Assembly (NCBI GenBank): GCA_903642325.1
Contig: CAHJWM010000029.1
Location: 1 to 64,000 of the forward strand
Source: Myxococcales bacterium
Lineage (GTDB): Bacteria; Myxococcota_A; Polyangia; Polyangiales; Polyangiaceae
Reading direction: 5' to 3'
DNA: 64,000 nucleotides
Positions 26,734 to 34,940 of this stretch are shown in pieces (the stretch's first letter is position 1; every line of letters begins with the position of its first letter). The notes under the pieces are model-generated. The model made no database searches, was not told the origin of the DNA, and saw only the letters and a list, made by a program, of their open reading frames with translations. The position numbers and the translations under genes were made by a program.

Positions 26734-28752
26734 GTGTCTGCCGAGCTTTCGATTCTGGTCGTGGACGATGACGCCGTCAGTCGGCGTGTGCTCGAGCAGA
26801 CCCTGATCGATGCGGGTCTGACGCCGATCCTGACTTCCAGCCGCGCGCAGGCGCTGGCCCGGCTGGAAACGCACACGCCGACCGTGGTCTTGTTCGATCT
26901 CGCCGTGCCGGCGCCAGATGGTTACGCCGAGCTCGAGCAGCTGCGAAAAAATCCCCGCCTCGCCGGCGCCCCGATTGTAGTGCTCGCGGCCCTGGAGTCG
27001 GACGACGAGGTGGCGCGGCTCTTTGCCTTGGGCGCCAATGACTACGTACACAAGCCCTTCCGTCCGTCGGAGTTGATTGCGAGGATTCGTGGCCAAATTC
27101 GCGTCCGGCAATACGTCGACCGCTTGAGCCAGCGCGACCGCGATCAGGAGACCGTACTCGCGTTGACGCAGACCCTGGCCTCGACGCTGGATATTCGAGA
27201 CATCCTGTTCACCGTCGTGCAGCGCGTTGCGGCGTTCGCCCACGTCGACCGCTGTAGCATCGTGCTGTTCGGTGAGTCGGGCAACGTGGGCTATGTCTTG
27301 GCCACCAGCGACGACGAACAGCTCCGTGATTTGCCGATAGCGCTCGAGAAATATCCGGAAATTCGGGAAGTGCTCGCAACCGGCAAAGCGCTGGTGATCC
27401 GCGACGGCACCGAGCATCCGCTGCTGGAGGTGGTCCGTCAGCATGAGCCGATGATCGGCTTCAACTCGTTCGCGCTCTTGCCCATTTTGCACGATCACGG
27501 GGCAATGGGCGTCCTCTTCCTGCGTTCCAAGCAGAAGTCGTCCTTCGACGATCACGAGCTGTCGCTGGTCACCACTCTGACCAACGCGGTGGCGATTGCC
27601 CTGCGCAATGCGCGCATTTTACAGTCGCTGCGCGATGCGACGGAAAAGAGCCGTTCCCTGCGGGCGGAGGCGGAACGTCGGGTTCAGCTGTTTCAGCGTT
27701 ATGCAGATTTTTTCGAGAGCGCGGCCGACAGTATGGTGGTGATCGATCGTGACGGCCAGGTGCTGTTTGCCAACCCGCGCGCGCGGGAGGTCACTGGCTT
27801 CAGCGAAACCGAGCTCATGGCTCTGCGTTTCGAAGATTTTTTGGCACCGCTCGAGCGAGACCGTGCCTCCCACCTGCTGCGCGGATTTCTGAACGGGGTT
27901 TATCCGCGCGGAGTCGACATCGCCATCACCGACAAATCGGGGGCCGAGCGCATGATCAGCGTCAGCTTCAGCTCCGTGCTGCATGAAGACAATGCGGTGG
28001 TCTTCAGCTTCCGAGACGTGACTCGGGAGCGAGCCACCGCGATCGAGCTCAAGCAGACCAAGGAGTTCTTGGAGAGCGTGATCGACAGCTCGGTGGACGG
28101 CATCGTATCGGCCAATCTTCGGGGCACGGTGCTGCTCTTCAACCGCGCCGCCTCGCGCATTTTCGGCTATGCACCGAGCGACGTCGTCGGAAAAATGCGG
28201 GTCGAGACCCTGTACCCGCAGGGTGGCGCGAAAGAGATCATGCGCAAGATCCGTGACCCGAACGTGTCCGGCTACGGCCGACTGGAGGACCACCGCGTGG
28301 ACATGCTGAACGCCGACGGCGAGGCGATTCAAGTGTTGCTCTCCGCTTCGCTCGTTATAGTCAACGGCAAGCCCATCGGCTCGGTCGGAATCTTCACGGA
28401 CATCCGCGAAAAGCTACGCATGGAGGCACGCCTGGCCAAGGCGCAGGAGGAGCTCCGCTCGCGCGAAAAGCAGGCCATCGTCGCCGAGTTGGCCGGGGCG
28501 GCGGCGCACGAGCTCAATCAACCGCTGACCAGCGTCATTGGTTATGCCGAGCTTCTGAAGCGCCAGCTGATCGATCAACAGCAACTCTTCCACGCGGCCG
28601 ACGTGATCGTTCGTGAATCGGAACGCATGGCGGAAATCGTGCGAAAGGTCGGCAAAATCACCAAATACGAGACCAAGAGCTATGTCGGCGCGGCCAAAAT
28701 CTTGGACTTGGAAAAGGCGACCGAAACCGAGGGTGAGGAACAACCGCTATGA
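26734..28752 (+). CDS. receiver-GAF-PAS-PAS-HisKA hybrid protein lacking the ATPase domain
   Basis: The 672-residue protein begins at GTG 26734. Residues ~5-122 are a receiver domain with the acidic pocket (VVDDDAVS), the phospho-acceptor Asp55 (VVLFDLAVPAPDGY) and the conserved Lys in DYVHKPF; the usual Thr/Ser after the fourth strand is Ala (VVLAALESDD). A GAF domain (~145-295) and two PAS domains (~325-440 and ~445-565) follow. A HisKA helix pair has the phospho-acceptor His592 in AAAHELNQPLTSVIGYAEL. The protein ends ~80 residues later with no HATPase_c motifs (N, G1, G2 boxes absent). Its stop overlaps the start of a complete histidine kinase gene, which could phosphorylate it in trans. 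Confidence 0.9.
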   Translation: MSAELSILVVDDDAVSRRVLEQTLIDAGLTPILTSSRAQALARLETHTPTVVLFDLAVPAPDGYAELEQLRKNPRLAGAPIVVLAALESDDEVARLFALGANDYVHKPFRPSELIARIRGQIRVRQYVDRLSQRDRDQETVLALTQTLASTLDIRDILFTVVQRVAAFAHVDRCSIVLFGESGNVGYVLATSDDEQLRDLPIALEKYPEIREVLATGKALVIRDGTEHPLLEVVRQHEPMIGFNSFALLPILHDHGAMGVLFLRSKQKSSFDDHELSLVTTLTNAVAIALRNARILQSLRDATEKSRSLRAEAERRVQLFQRYADFFESAADSMVVIDRDGQVLFANPRAREVTGFSETELMALRFEDFLAPLERDRASHLLRGFLNGVYPRGVDIAITDKSGAERMISVSFSSVLHEDNAVVFSFRDVTRERATAIELKQTKEFLESVIDSSVDGIVSANLRGTVLLFNRAASRIFGYAPSDVVGKMRVETLYPQGGAKEIMRKIRDPNVSGYGRLEDHRVDMLNADGEAIQVLLSASLVIVNGKPIGSVGIFTDIREKLRMEARLAKAQEELRSREKQAIVAELAGAAAHELNQPLTSVIGYAELLKRQLIDQQQLFHAADVIVRESERMAEIVRKVGKITKYETKSYVGAAKILDLEKATETEGEEQPL

Positions 28753-30020
28753 GCGGTGATTCCGAAGAGCCCAGTGAGGCCGCGTTACCGGCCGACGCGC
28801 GCGGCTCCGAGCCGCAATCGGGGCGTCGTCGAAACCCCAACTCCCCCCTCGCTCAGTCCTGGCGCGACGTCCTGCTTCGGCTGTCGCTCAGTTTGGCGAT
28901 CGACGTGGAGCTCGAGCAGTTGACACGCGACTTTGCGGAAGGTCTTGCCTCGCTATTGCCAAACGCCGCCGTTGGGGCGTGCGTGGTCAGCGGCAACGGC
29001 TCCGGCCCGGTCGTGGTGTCACGATTGCCCACGGGTATGGCCCCGGATTTACGCCGCGATCCGACCCGGCTGTTCCCGGGCTTTCACGATGAGCGCATCT
29101 TCGAGCTCGAGGACGGAGCGGTCGGCTCGACGCTGCACCTGGCCAGCCCACTTCAGGCGCTGAGCCCGTTGCAAGTGCAAATCGGTACCCAGGCGGCTCT
29201 GGTCTTGGCCGCCGCCGCGCGCCGGGTGCGGCTCTACATTCGCGCAGAAGAATCGGCTCGATCCATCCGCAAGCTGCAGGCGCAGGTCATCCAGAACGAG
29301 AAGCTCGCGTCACTCGGTCAAATCGTCGCCGGCGTCGTGCACGAGCTGAACAATCCACTCACGTCGATCATCGCGTACTCGGACTATTTGAAGCGCAAGG
29401 TCAACGCCCGCGCGCCCTACGCTGACTGCGAGGACGACCTCGAACGCTTGCGCCGGATCGGTGAAGCGGCGGCAAGAATCTTGAATTTTTCACGCGACCT
29501 GGTCGCGTACGCGCGCCCTTCCGCTGACGTCCCCGGCACCGTGCAAGTTCACGAAGTCGTGGAAAAAGCGCTCGTGTTCTGCGAGCACGAGCTGAAGGGC
29601 GCGAAAATCAGCATCCAGCGCGAGCTCGACCCCGGCTTGCCTCCTGTGCGCGGCATGGCGGGTCAGCTCACCCAGGTGTTCGTCAACTTGTTCACCAACG
29701 CCGCCCACGCCATGACCGGCGAAGGCGGGGAGCTGCGCATCGCCATGCACACGAATGCCGCGCAGCACACCTTGACCGTAGAGGTCGCCGATTCCGGCGT
29801 GGGCATCGATGAACAAGACATGCCGCAGATCTTCGAGCCCTTCTTCACGACCAAGGGCGAAGGCCGAGGCACCGGGCTCGGGCTCTCGATCGTGCGGGGT
29901 ATCGTCGACGCTCACGGCGGCACGATCCACGCCACGAGCTCGCCAGGTGAAGGCACGCTATTTAGTCTGACCCTACCGCTTGCGGCAATGGTGCCGAGCC
30001 TCCTGCCACCGGCAGGGTGA
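28749..30020 (+). CDS. histidine kinase with degenerate GAF-like N-terminus
   Basis: The 423-residue protein has a polar N-terminus and a weak GAF-like region (~40-165). The HisKA domain has His198 in GVVHELNNPLTSIIAYSDYL. The HATPase_c domain is complete: N-box QVFVNLFTNAAHAM, G1 VADSGVGID, F-box EPFFTTKGEGRGTGLGLSIV. No membrane segment is present, so it is cytoplasmic. It is coupled (ATGA) to the upstream receiver-GAF-PAS-PAS-HisKA gene. The pair may work as one heteromeric kinase in which this protein provides the ATPase and the partner provides the sensors and a receiver. Confidence 0.93.
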   Translation: MSGDSEEPSEAALPADARGSEPQSGRRRNPNSPLAQSWRDVLLRLSLSLAIDVELEQLTRDFAEGLASLLPNAAVGACVVSGNGSGPVVVSRLPTGMAPDLRRDPTRLFPGFHDERIFELEDGAVGSTLHLASPLQALSPLQVQIGTQAALVLAAAARRVRLYIRAEESARSIRKLQAQVIQNEKLASLGQIVAGVVHELNNPLTSIIAYSDYLKRKVNARAPYADCEDDLERLRRIGEAAARILNFSRDLVAYARPSADVPGTVQVHEVVEKALVFCEHELKGAKISIQRELDPGLPPVRGMAGQLTQVFVNLFTNAAHAMTGEGGELRIAMHTNAAQHTLTVEVADSGVGIDEQDMPQIFEPFFTTKGEGRGTGLGLSIVRGIVDAHGGTIHATSSPGEGTLFSLTLPLAAMVPSLLPPAG

Positions 30021-30069
30021 GCGCGCCGGCATTGCCGCCGAAGGCTAAGTGCTCTCCGGCGCTCTCCGT

Positions 30070-30115
30070 GACCATCATCAAATCATTCATCCATCGGGAT
30101 TTGGTTTTGATGGTC
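30070..30115. terminator. long AT-richer hairpin downstream of the kinase operon
   Basis: GACCATCA (30070-30077) pairs with TGATGGTC (30108-30115), and CAAATC (30079-30084) pairs with GATTTG (30098-30103) inside it. This gives a 14-base-pair stem with small internal bulges and a 13-base loop. There is no T-run after it, so it may be a 3'-end stabiliser or an RNA element instead of a classical terminator. Confidence 0.4.
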
Positions 30116-30333
30116 AAGGAGCCCGTCGTGGCTCGTCAAAGCCTTCGGCGTCGCGGACGAGACGCCACTCGCCGACGCGCGCCCGCTCGACTCGTGGCCG
30201 TCGCTCACCTCATCCGCTCACCGTGATAGGGTCACTGCGGAGGAAGCGTTTTCGTGCGTGCCGATGCACACTCGAGGCCGAGGCGTCGGTTCAAGGGCAC
30301 GCGCACCAACCGGTTGCCGCGACCCGGTATCGA

Positions 30334-30351
30334 CGGACGGCCTTTCGTCCG
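30334..30351. terminator. hairpin with 6-base stem
   Basis: CGGACG-GCCTTT-CGTCCG folds into a perfect 6-base stem. It lies 24 bases past the end of the minus-strand exported-protein gene, and could help stop transcription from either side. Confidence 0.35.
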
Positions 30352-30358
30352 CCAGTGG

Positions 30359-30374
30359 CAGGCTCATTTGCCTG
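30359..30374 (-). terminator. hairpin immediately after the minus-strand stop codon
   Basis: CAGGC-TCATTT-GCCTG lies directly beyond the stop codon of the gene ending at 30375. On the plus strand it is followed by TTATTT, so it could also work for transcripts coming from the kinase operon. Confidence 0.4.
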
Positions 30375-30908
30375 TTATTTCACGACCCGAATCACCAGTA
30401 CCAGAATGCCTTTTTTATAGCTCTGTCCGGCCACGATGAAGGCTTGGCCGACGTGGGCTTTTACCTCGAGCAACGGCAGGAACTCTTTGCCATTGGGGCG
30501 ATTGATGCTCGCCGTGAGGCGGACCGAATCGTGCTCCCGAGCTTCGAGTAGGCCCACCTGCAAGGTGCGACCGTTGGGCAATTTCAGATTCTGCGGCTCG
30601 GCCTTTTTCAAGGGCAACCGCGCGCGGTCGAGGAGCTGGTAGCTGTCGTAGTCGGAGAAGGGGGACTTTGCGAGCTCGGGCAGGTTACCGATACGCGGAT
30701 CGATGCCCTTCTTTTCGTTCGTTGCGTGCAGAATCAAGACCTCCGCCGACAGCACTTGCTCGGTGTCCGCCGGCCGAGCCGTGGGCGGCGAGCTGCTGGC
30801 GCTCGTGACGGGGCCAGCGCCGAGCGGCCGTGCCTTGCTCCCCGCATGCGCGGGCAACGTCAACCCGACGACGACCAGCGAACAGACAGCGATCGAGGCT
30901 CGCTTCAT
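30375..30908 (-). CDS. exported protein at the end of the ECF sigma operon
   Basis: The 177-residue protein has a signal peptide (VCSLVVVGLTLPAHAG). Its mature part includes a segment like LSAEVLILHATNEKKGIDPR and a C-terminal beta-rich part (LTASINRPNGKEFLPLLEVK, FIVAGQSYKKGILVLVIRV). I do not recognise the family. Its ATG overlaps the stop of the anti-sigma-like gene (ATGA), so it is the third member of the operon. It may be a target or a sensory accessory of the sigma/anti-sigma pair. Confidence 0.7.
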   Translation of the reverse strand: MKRASIAVCSLVVVGLTLPAHAGSKARPLGAGPVTSASSSPPTARPADTEQVLSAEVLILHATNEKKGIDPRIGNLPELAKSPFSDYDSYQLLDRARLPLKKAEPQNLKLPNGRTLQVGLLEAREHDSVRLTASINRPNGKEFLPLLEVKAHVGQAFIVAGQSYKKGILVLVIRVVK

Positions 30909-31501
30909 AACGACTCGGTCCTGTCCTCGTCGTCGTCGTCCGGCTCCCCGTCGTCTGGCATCCAAACGACAGGCGTCTCGGATGAATCGGTGGAGACGAC
31001 GAACACCTTGCCGGTGCTGTTGCCGAAATCTACCGACTCGATCGTCGCGGGCGAGGCCTTGCCTTCCGGCTCGAGTGCCGACGGATCCGGAGCGACGCGC
31101 GCGACACTGGCGGCCGGGTCGAGGGTAACCGGGGCACGCGCGCCACCCCCTTGGGCGACCGGCGGCGCGGACCAAGAGCGCGCCACGAGCACCGAGCCGG
31201 CGGCGATGGCCACGCCCAAAGAAACCCAGGTCGCGACGCGCGGCAGCAGCGGCTGGACGCGCGCACGCGCGCGTCGAGACGCGGCGGCATCGAGCGCGCG
31301 CATGACGTCGTCGGCGATGTCGAGCTCGACATCGGATCGAACATCAGCCCAAACACGTACGAAGCTGCCGAGCTCAGAATACGCGGCCAGCTCTTGCTGC
31401 AGGGCCGGCTCGCGATCGAGGGCTGCCTCGACCTGGCGCGCCTCGGCTTCCGAGACCTCGCCGTCGTGATAACGCATGAGGAGCTCCCGGGACACGGTCA
31501 C
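30905..31501 (-). CDS. putative anti-sigma factor (membrane-bound, without zinc motif)
   Basis: The 198-residue protein is encoded directly after an ECF sigma factor with a GTGA overlap at 31498-31501. Its N-terminal ~75 residues (LLMRYHDGEVSEAEARQVEA, then EPALQQELAAYSEL) match the general pattern of anti-sigma N-terminal domains. The protein contains no cysteine, so the zinc HxxxCxxC form is ruled out. A membrane helix (VATWVSLGVAIAAGSVLVA) is followed by a periplasmic tail of ~90 residues ending in an acidic cluster. It should hold the sigma factor at the membrane until a periplasmic signal arrives. The GTG at 31501 was preferred because of the overlap. Confidence 0.8.
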   Translation of the reverse strand: MTVSRELLMRYHDGEVSEAEARQVEAALDREPALQQELAAYSELGSFVRVWADVRSDVELDIADDVMRALDAAASRRARARVQPLLPRVATWVSLGVAIAAGSVLVARSWSAPPVAQGGGARAPVTLDPAASVARVAPDPSALEPEGKASPATIESVDFGNSTGKVFVVSTDSSETPVVWMPDDGEPDDDDEDRTESL

Positions 31502-32262
31502 GGCTTGGCGCTCCGGAGGCTCGGCTGAACCTCTTCCGCGTAACAATCGGCCAGCGCGCGCTGTAGCTTTTGGCGCGCGTGAAAGAGCCGGCTCATGATC
31601 GTACCCTTCGATACGCCCATCGCCGCCGCCATTTCTTCGTAGCTCAGGCCTTCTACCTCGCGCATGACGATGACCCCACGATGATAAACCGGGAGCGCAG
31701 CCAGCGCGGCTTCGAGCTTGTTTCGGATTTCACCGCGCCGGATGACGTCCAGCGGGTTCGCGCCATCGATTCGGCTGAGCAGCGGAATGTCCGCCTCATC
31801 GATCTCCCGGCTCTCGTCCAGCTCCGTGTCCCGACGCGAGGGTTTGCGCAGTTGATCGATGCACAGGTTGGTGACGATGCGGAACAGCCAGGTAAAGAAC
31901 GTTGATCCGCCCTGGAAGGAATCGAGGCCGCGGTGAACGCGCAAAAACGCCTCCTGGACGACCTCGCGCGCGTCCTGCTCGTCCCGCAAGAGACCGAACG
32001 CGATGCCAAAAGCACGCCGCTGATGCCGCTGCACCAGCTTCTGAAAGGCAAGCTTATCGCCCTGTTGCGCGCTTTGAATGAGGACACGATCTTCTTCCGC
32101 TTCGAGCTCGCGGCTCGTTTGGTTTGACGCCTCCGCGCCCGGGGTATTCACGCCTATCACCGAGCGGTCAGGGCCCCGCGCCCCACCTCTAGCGTCCGAC
32201 GGCGGAGCCGCCCTCGCCAAAGAAAGAATTGCTAAAGGGCCGCGCACGGAAGACGCCATCAC
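31498..32262 (-). CDS. ECF-type RNA polymerase sigma factor (RpoE-like)
   Basis: The protein of up to 254 residues has sigma region 2 (FQKLVQRHQRRAFGIAFGLL, EQDAREVVQEAFLRVHRGLD, FFTWLFRIVTNLCIDQLRK) and region 4 with a helix-turn-helix (LSYEEMAAAMGVSKGTIMSR). Regions 1 and 3 are absent, as in ECF factors. The first ~50 residues are extra and weakly conserved in character; a GTG at 32160 would remove 34 of them. It directs RNA polymerase to envelope- or stress-type promoters and is likely controlled by the overlapping anti-sigma gene. ECF operons are often autoregulated, but no promoter motif was identified here. Confidence 0.94.
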   Translation of the reverse strand: MMASSVRGPLAILSLARAAPPSDARGGARGPDRSVIGVNTPGAEASNQTSRELEAEEDRVLIQSAQQGDKLAFQKLVQRHQRRAFGIAFGLLRDEQDAREVVQEAFLRVHRGLDSFQGGSTFFTWLFRIVTNLCIDQLRKPSRRDTELDESREIDEADIPLLSRIDGANPLDVIRRGEIRNKLEAALAALPVYHRGVIVMREVEGLSYEEMAAAMGVSKGTIMSRLFHARQKLQRALADCYAEEVQPSLRSAKP

Positions 32263-32379
32263 GTTTCAACATACGTCGTGGATCGCCCGCACATCCCCTG
32301 CAAGCCGGTGTGAGCGGACAGGCGGAGACGATTAGCTCGACCATTTTTTTCCAGCATAGCGTGAATTTTGCCGACCGCC

Positions 32380-33534
32380 TTAGGGCGTATCGTCGTCCGG
32401 GGGTGCGGGCGGTTCGTCTGCAAGCTCATCAAGAGTGAGCTTCAGATCGAAGACCCGCCCGCCGCGAGAAACCCGCAAAATCACGGGCTTTCCAACCCCG
32501 GCGAGGCTCGCCACCCAGCGCAGGCGCTCCGGGCCGGGGAGCGCCTCGCCGGCGAAGGCCAGGATCACGTCGTCGACCTGCAAGCCCGCGCGGTCGGCGG
32601 GCCCCCCGGCCACCACCACGCGCACTAGGGCTCCGTTCTCGTCGCTGAGCTTGAGGCGCTCGACGTCGTCCGGGAGCACCGAGGATACGTGCACGCCGAT
32701 TGCGCTGCGTTTGATGTGCCCGTCCTTGAGCACGCGCGGCAAGAGCTCCTTGACCATGTTGATTGGAATCGCAAAACCGATGCTGTTGGCCTGAGCGCGA
32801 ATCGCGGTGTTGATACCGACCACGTTGCCGGCCATATCCAAGAGCGGCCCCCCCGAGTTGCCCGGGTTGATGCTCGCGTCGGTCTGCAGAAAGTCGTAAT
32901 AGCCGGATTCGTCCAGACCCTTTACGTCGGCTAGGGTGCGGCCCTTGGCGGACAGAATGCCGGCCGACACGGTGTGAGCCAGCGCGAACGGGTTGCCAAT
33001 CGCCACCACCCAGTCCCCGACGCGCACCGCATCCGAATCGCCGAGCGGTAAGAACGGCAGATTTTTCTCCTCTACCCGCAGGACGGCGATGTCCGTGCGC
33101 GGGTCGCGCCCCACGACGATGGCCTTGACCTCGCGCTTACGCCCGAAGATCACGTGGATCTCGCTGGCTTCGTCGATCACGTGGTTGTTCGTAATGATGA
33201 GGCCATTGGGATCGTAAACGAACGCGGTGCCGACGCCCTCACCGATGACGCGCCGATGCCCGGACAGACCGCGCCGCTCTTGGAGGGTCTTAACGAACAC
33301 CACGGCTGGATCGGCCTTAGCTGCGAGGTCGGCAAAACTCTGCGGCGCGCGCGCGCCAGGCAACGGCGCGAGCGTGGGCAGCGGCGCGAGCGTAGGCAGG
33401 GCCGTGGCGGTGACGGGCAAGGCGCTCGGCGGCAATAGCGGCCCGCTGAAGCCCCCCGAAGGTGAGCGTTTGCAGCCGCACACAGCGATGGCGATCGCGA
33501 GAGACGCCACGAGACGAACGCGGCCGCGCGTCAC
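32380..33534 (-). CDS. HtrA/DegP-type serine protease, lipoprotein with one PDZ domain
   Basis: The 384-residue protein has a lipoprotein signal (VASLAIAIAVCGCKRS), so it is likely membrane-anchored in the periplasm, unlike soluble DegP. A Pro/Leu repeat linker (LAPLPTLAPLP) precedes the trypsin-like domain with His118 (ITNNHVIDEA), Asp148 (RTDIAVLRV) and Ser227 (NPGNSGGPL). One PDZ domain follows (~280-365). It should degrade or refold damaged envelope proteins. It starts at GTG 33534, overlapping the stop of the DUF1844-like gene (GTGA), and is the last of three coupled genes. The ECF sigma operon lies 117 bases downstream on the same strand. Confidence 0.93.
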   Translation of the reverse strand: MTRGRVRLVASLAIAIAVCGCKRSPSGGFSGPLLPPSALPVTATALPTLAPLPTLAPLPGARAPQSFADLAAKADPAVVFVKTLQERRGLSGHRRVIGEGVGTAFVYDPNGLIITNNHVIDEASEIHVIFGRKREVKAIVVGRDPRTDIAVLRVEEKNLPFLPLGDSDAVRVGDWVVAIGNPFALAHTVSAGILSAKGRTLADVKGLDESGYYDFLQTDASINPGNSGGPLLDMAGNVVGINTAIRAQANSIGFAIPINMVKELLPRVLKDGHIKRSAIGVHVSSVLPDDVERLKLSDENGALVRVVVAGGPADRAGLQVDDVILAFAGEALPGPERLRWVASLAGVGKPVILRVSRGGRVFDLKLTLDELADEPPAPPDDDTP

Positions 33535-33839
33535 TTGCGACTTTGCGAGACTTCCACGAACCGGAGCCGGAGGTCGTAGAGCGATTGCGTCAGCACTTGC
33601 TCCTCGGCCCCGGTCAGATTGCCGTGGGTCTTCTCCTGAATTAGGGTCAATAGGTCGATCGTTTGGCGTGCCATCGGCAAATCCACTTCGCTCTTGCCGT
33701 CCACTGGATGGGGGGCGTCCCCCAGGTGCAGCAGCGCCGAATGGCTCAAGGACACCACGAAGGTCGTGAAGTCGACTGCGGGAAGGTCGTCCGGCATCAG
33801 CGCCGAGCTGGAAGCAGAATCGCCGTGGCCAGAGCTCAC
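33531..33839 (-). CDS. small DUF1844-like protein
   Basis: The 102-residue protein matches, by memory, the DUF1844 pattern: VDFTTFVVSLSHSALLHLGD, DLPMARQTIDLLTLIQEKTH, LTGAEEQVLTQSLYDLRL. It is helical and soluble with no cysteine or membrane segment. The role of this family is not known to me. It starts at GTG 33839 overlapping the upstream stop, and its own stop overlaps the HtrA-like gene's start. It is therefore made in step with the protease. Confidence 0.85.
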   Translation of the reverse strand: MSSGHGDSASSSALMPDDLPAVDFTTFVVSLSHSALLHLGDAPHPVDGKSEVDLPMARQTIDLLTLIQEKTHGNLTGAEEQVLTQSLYDLRLRFVEVSQSRK

Positions 33840-34279
33840 GCGTCGTCCTCCGTTTCGCCGGGACCCGCCGACTTTGCTTCGGTTGGGACTGCAGGCGCCG
33901 GAGCGGGCTCGACCGGCGCGGGCTTGTCGGTTGCCTTGGGCGCGGCTTTCACCTTGACGTCGTCCTCGTCGTCCTCGTCATCCTCGTCGTCTAGATCATC
34001 GTCCTCGTCTTCCTCGATGTCGTTGAGCTCGTTCTCGAGTGACCGCACGGGAGGCACCGAGGCGATGACCGGGCGCGCCGCGGACCGACTGATGACGCGC
34101 TCGACGCGCTCCGAATCCTTTTGCAGCGCCGGCTGCTTGAGGTCGACCTCGATCACCAAATCGGCGACGTCGGCCAAAGCGTCGACGTGCTTACCGAGCT
34201 CGCTGTCGGTCAGCACACCCCGCTTGAGCATGCGTTCGCGGACGCGGATGTCGTACTTGAAAAACTCGGGAATGGGCAT
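33836..34279 (-). CDS. protein with helical N-terminus and long acidic stretch
   Basis: The 147-residue protein has a helical N-terminal half (FFKYDIRVRERMLKRGVLTD) with conserved-looking Asp-Val-Ala segments, then a run of ~25 Asp/Glu residues broken by few others, and a Pro/Ala tail. Long acidic stretches of this kind can bind basic proteins or metal ions. No family is recognised. It is the first gene of the three-gene unit with the DUF1844-like protein and the HtrA protease (GTGA overlap at 33836-33839). Confidence 0.7.
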   Translation of the reverse strand: MPIPEFFKYDIRVRERMLKRGVLTDSELGKHVDALADVADLVIEVDLKQPALQKDSERVERVISRSAARPVIASVPPVRSLENELNDIEEDEDDDLDDEDDEDDEDDVKVKAAPKATDKPAPVEPAPAPAVPTEAKSAGPGETEDDA

Positions 34280-34373
34280 GAGCTCTCCGTTATCAAATCT
34301 GCACCGGCACTGAACTAGTCCGGTAGTGAGGGTCAGGCATCGGCCCGTCGGCCACTGCTTCGAGCGCCCTTTC

Positions 34374-34919
34374 CTAGCGCCGGGAAGGCCCTCGAAGCAA
34401 GCTCTGCGGCGTGATTAGCGCGGAACCCTCCCCTTCTCGGGAAAGAAGGCGCTGTTCGGCCTGGTCTAGCTCGGCCTCGCTTGCGGGCCGTACCTCACGC
34501 GCCTCGACCTCGAAGCGCAGAGTTTGGCCGGCCAGAGGGTGATTGCTGTCGACCAAAACTCCCTCGGCGCTGACGTCCAGAACCTGCAGCAGCACCGGCC
34601 GCCCCTGTTCGTCCTCGGCCTCGTAGCAGTCCCCCGCCGCGACATCGTCGGGGAAATCGCTCCGTTCCACCTCCACCTGGGCATCTGGATTCCGTAACCC
34701 GAAGGTCAGCTCCGGCCGGAGGCGGACGGTTCGACTCGAGCCCTGCGCGAGCCCTTCGAGCTTCTCCTCCAGCGCAGGGAAGAGCACGCCGTAACCGATG
34801 AGACAGGATAGCTCGCTGTCCCCGGTCTCGACGGCTTCATCTTCGTCGTCGAAAACTCGATAGCCGAGCCGGGCCCACATACCGGGGCCGAGCTGGTAGG
34901 CAATGACTTCGCTCGACAT
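34374..34919 (-). CDS. FKBP-type peptidyl-prolyl isomerase, SlyD-like
   Basis: The ~181-residue protein has the SlyD arrangement. The FKBP half begins with GMWARLGYRVFDDEDEAVET and VLFPALEEKLEGLAQGSSRT. An insert-in-flap region follows, and the motif SNHPLAGQTLRFEVEAREV is the strongest family sign. It helps proteins fold by turning proline bonds. It lacks the metal-binding His-rich tail of E. coli SlyD. ATG 34919 was used; GTG 34937 would add six residues. It starts 22 bases after the aconitase-superfamily gene and may be co-transcribed. Confidence 0.88.
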   Translation of the reverse strand: MSSEVIAYQLGPGMWARLGYRVFDDEDEAVETGDSELSCLIGYGVLFPALEEKLEGLAQGSSRTVRLRPELTFGLRNPDAQVEVERSDFPDDVAAGDCYEAEDEQGRPVLLQVLDVSAEGVLVDSNHPLAGQTLRFEVEAREVRPASEAELDQAEQRLLSREGEGSALITPQSLLRGPSRR

Positions 34920-34940
34920 CTGGGCCCGGATTAGCACGAG

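Larger units (their letters stand above)
30021..30374. other. convergent intergenic region with three hairpins
   Basis: The 354 bases between the histidine kinase gene (plus) and the exported-protein gene (minus) carry no convincing gene. Three inverted repeats (30070-30115, 30334-30351, 30359-30374) are annotated as candidate terminators. Short frames across it look random. Confidence 0.5.
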
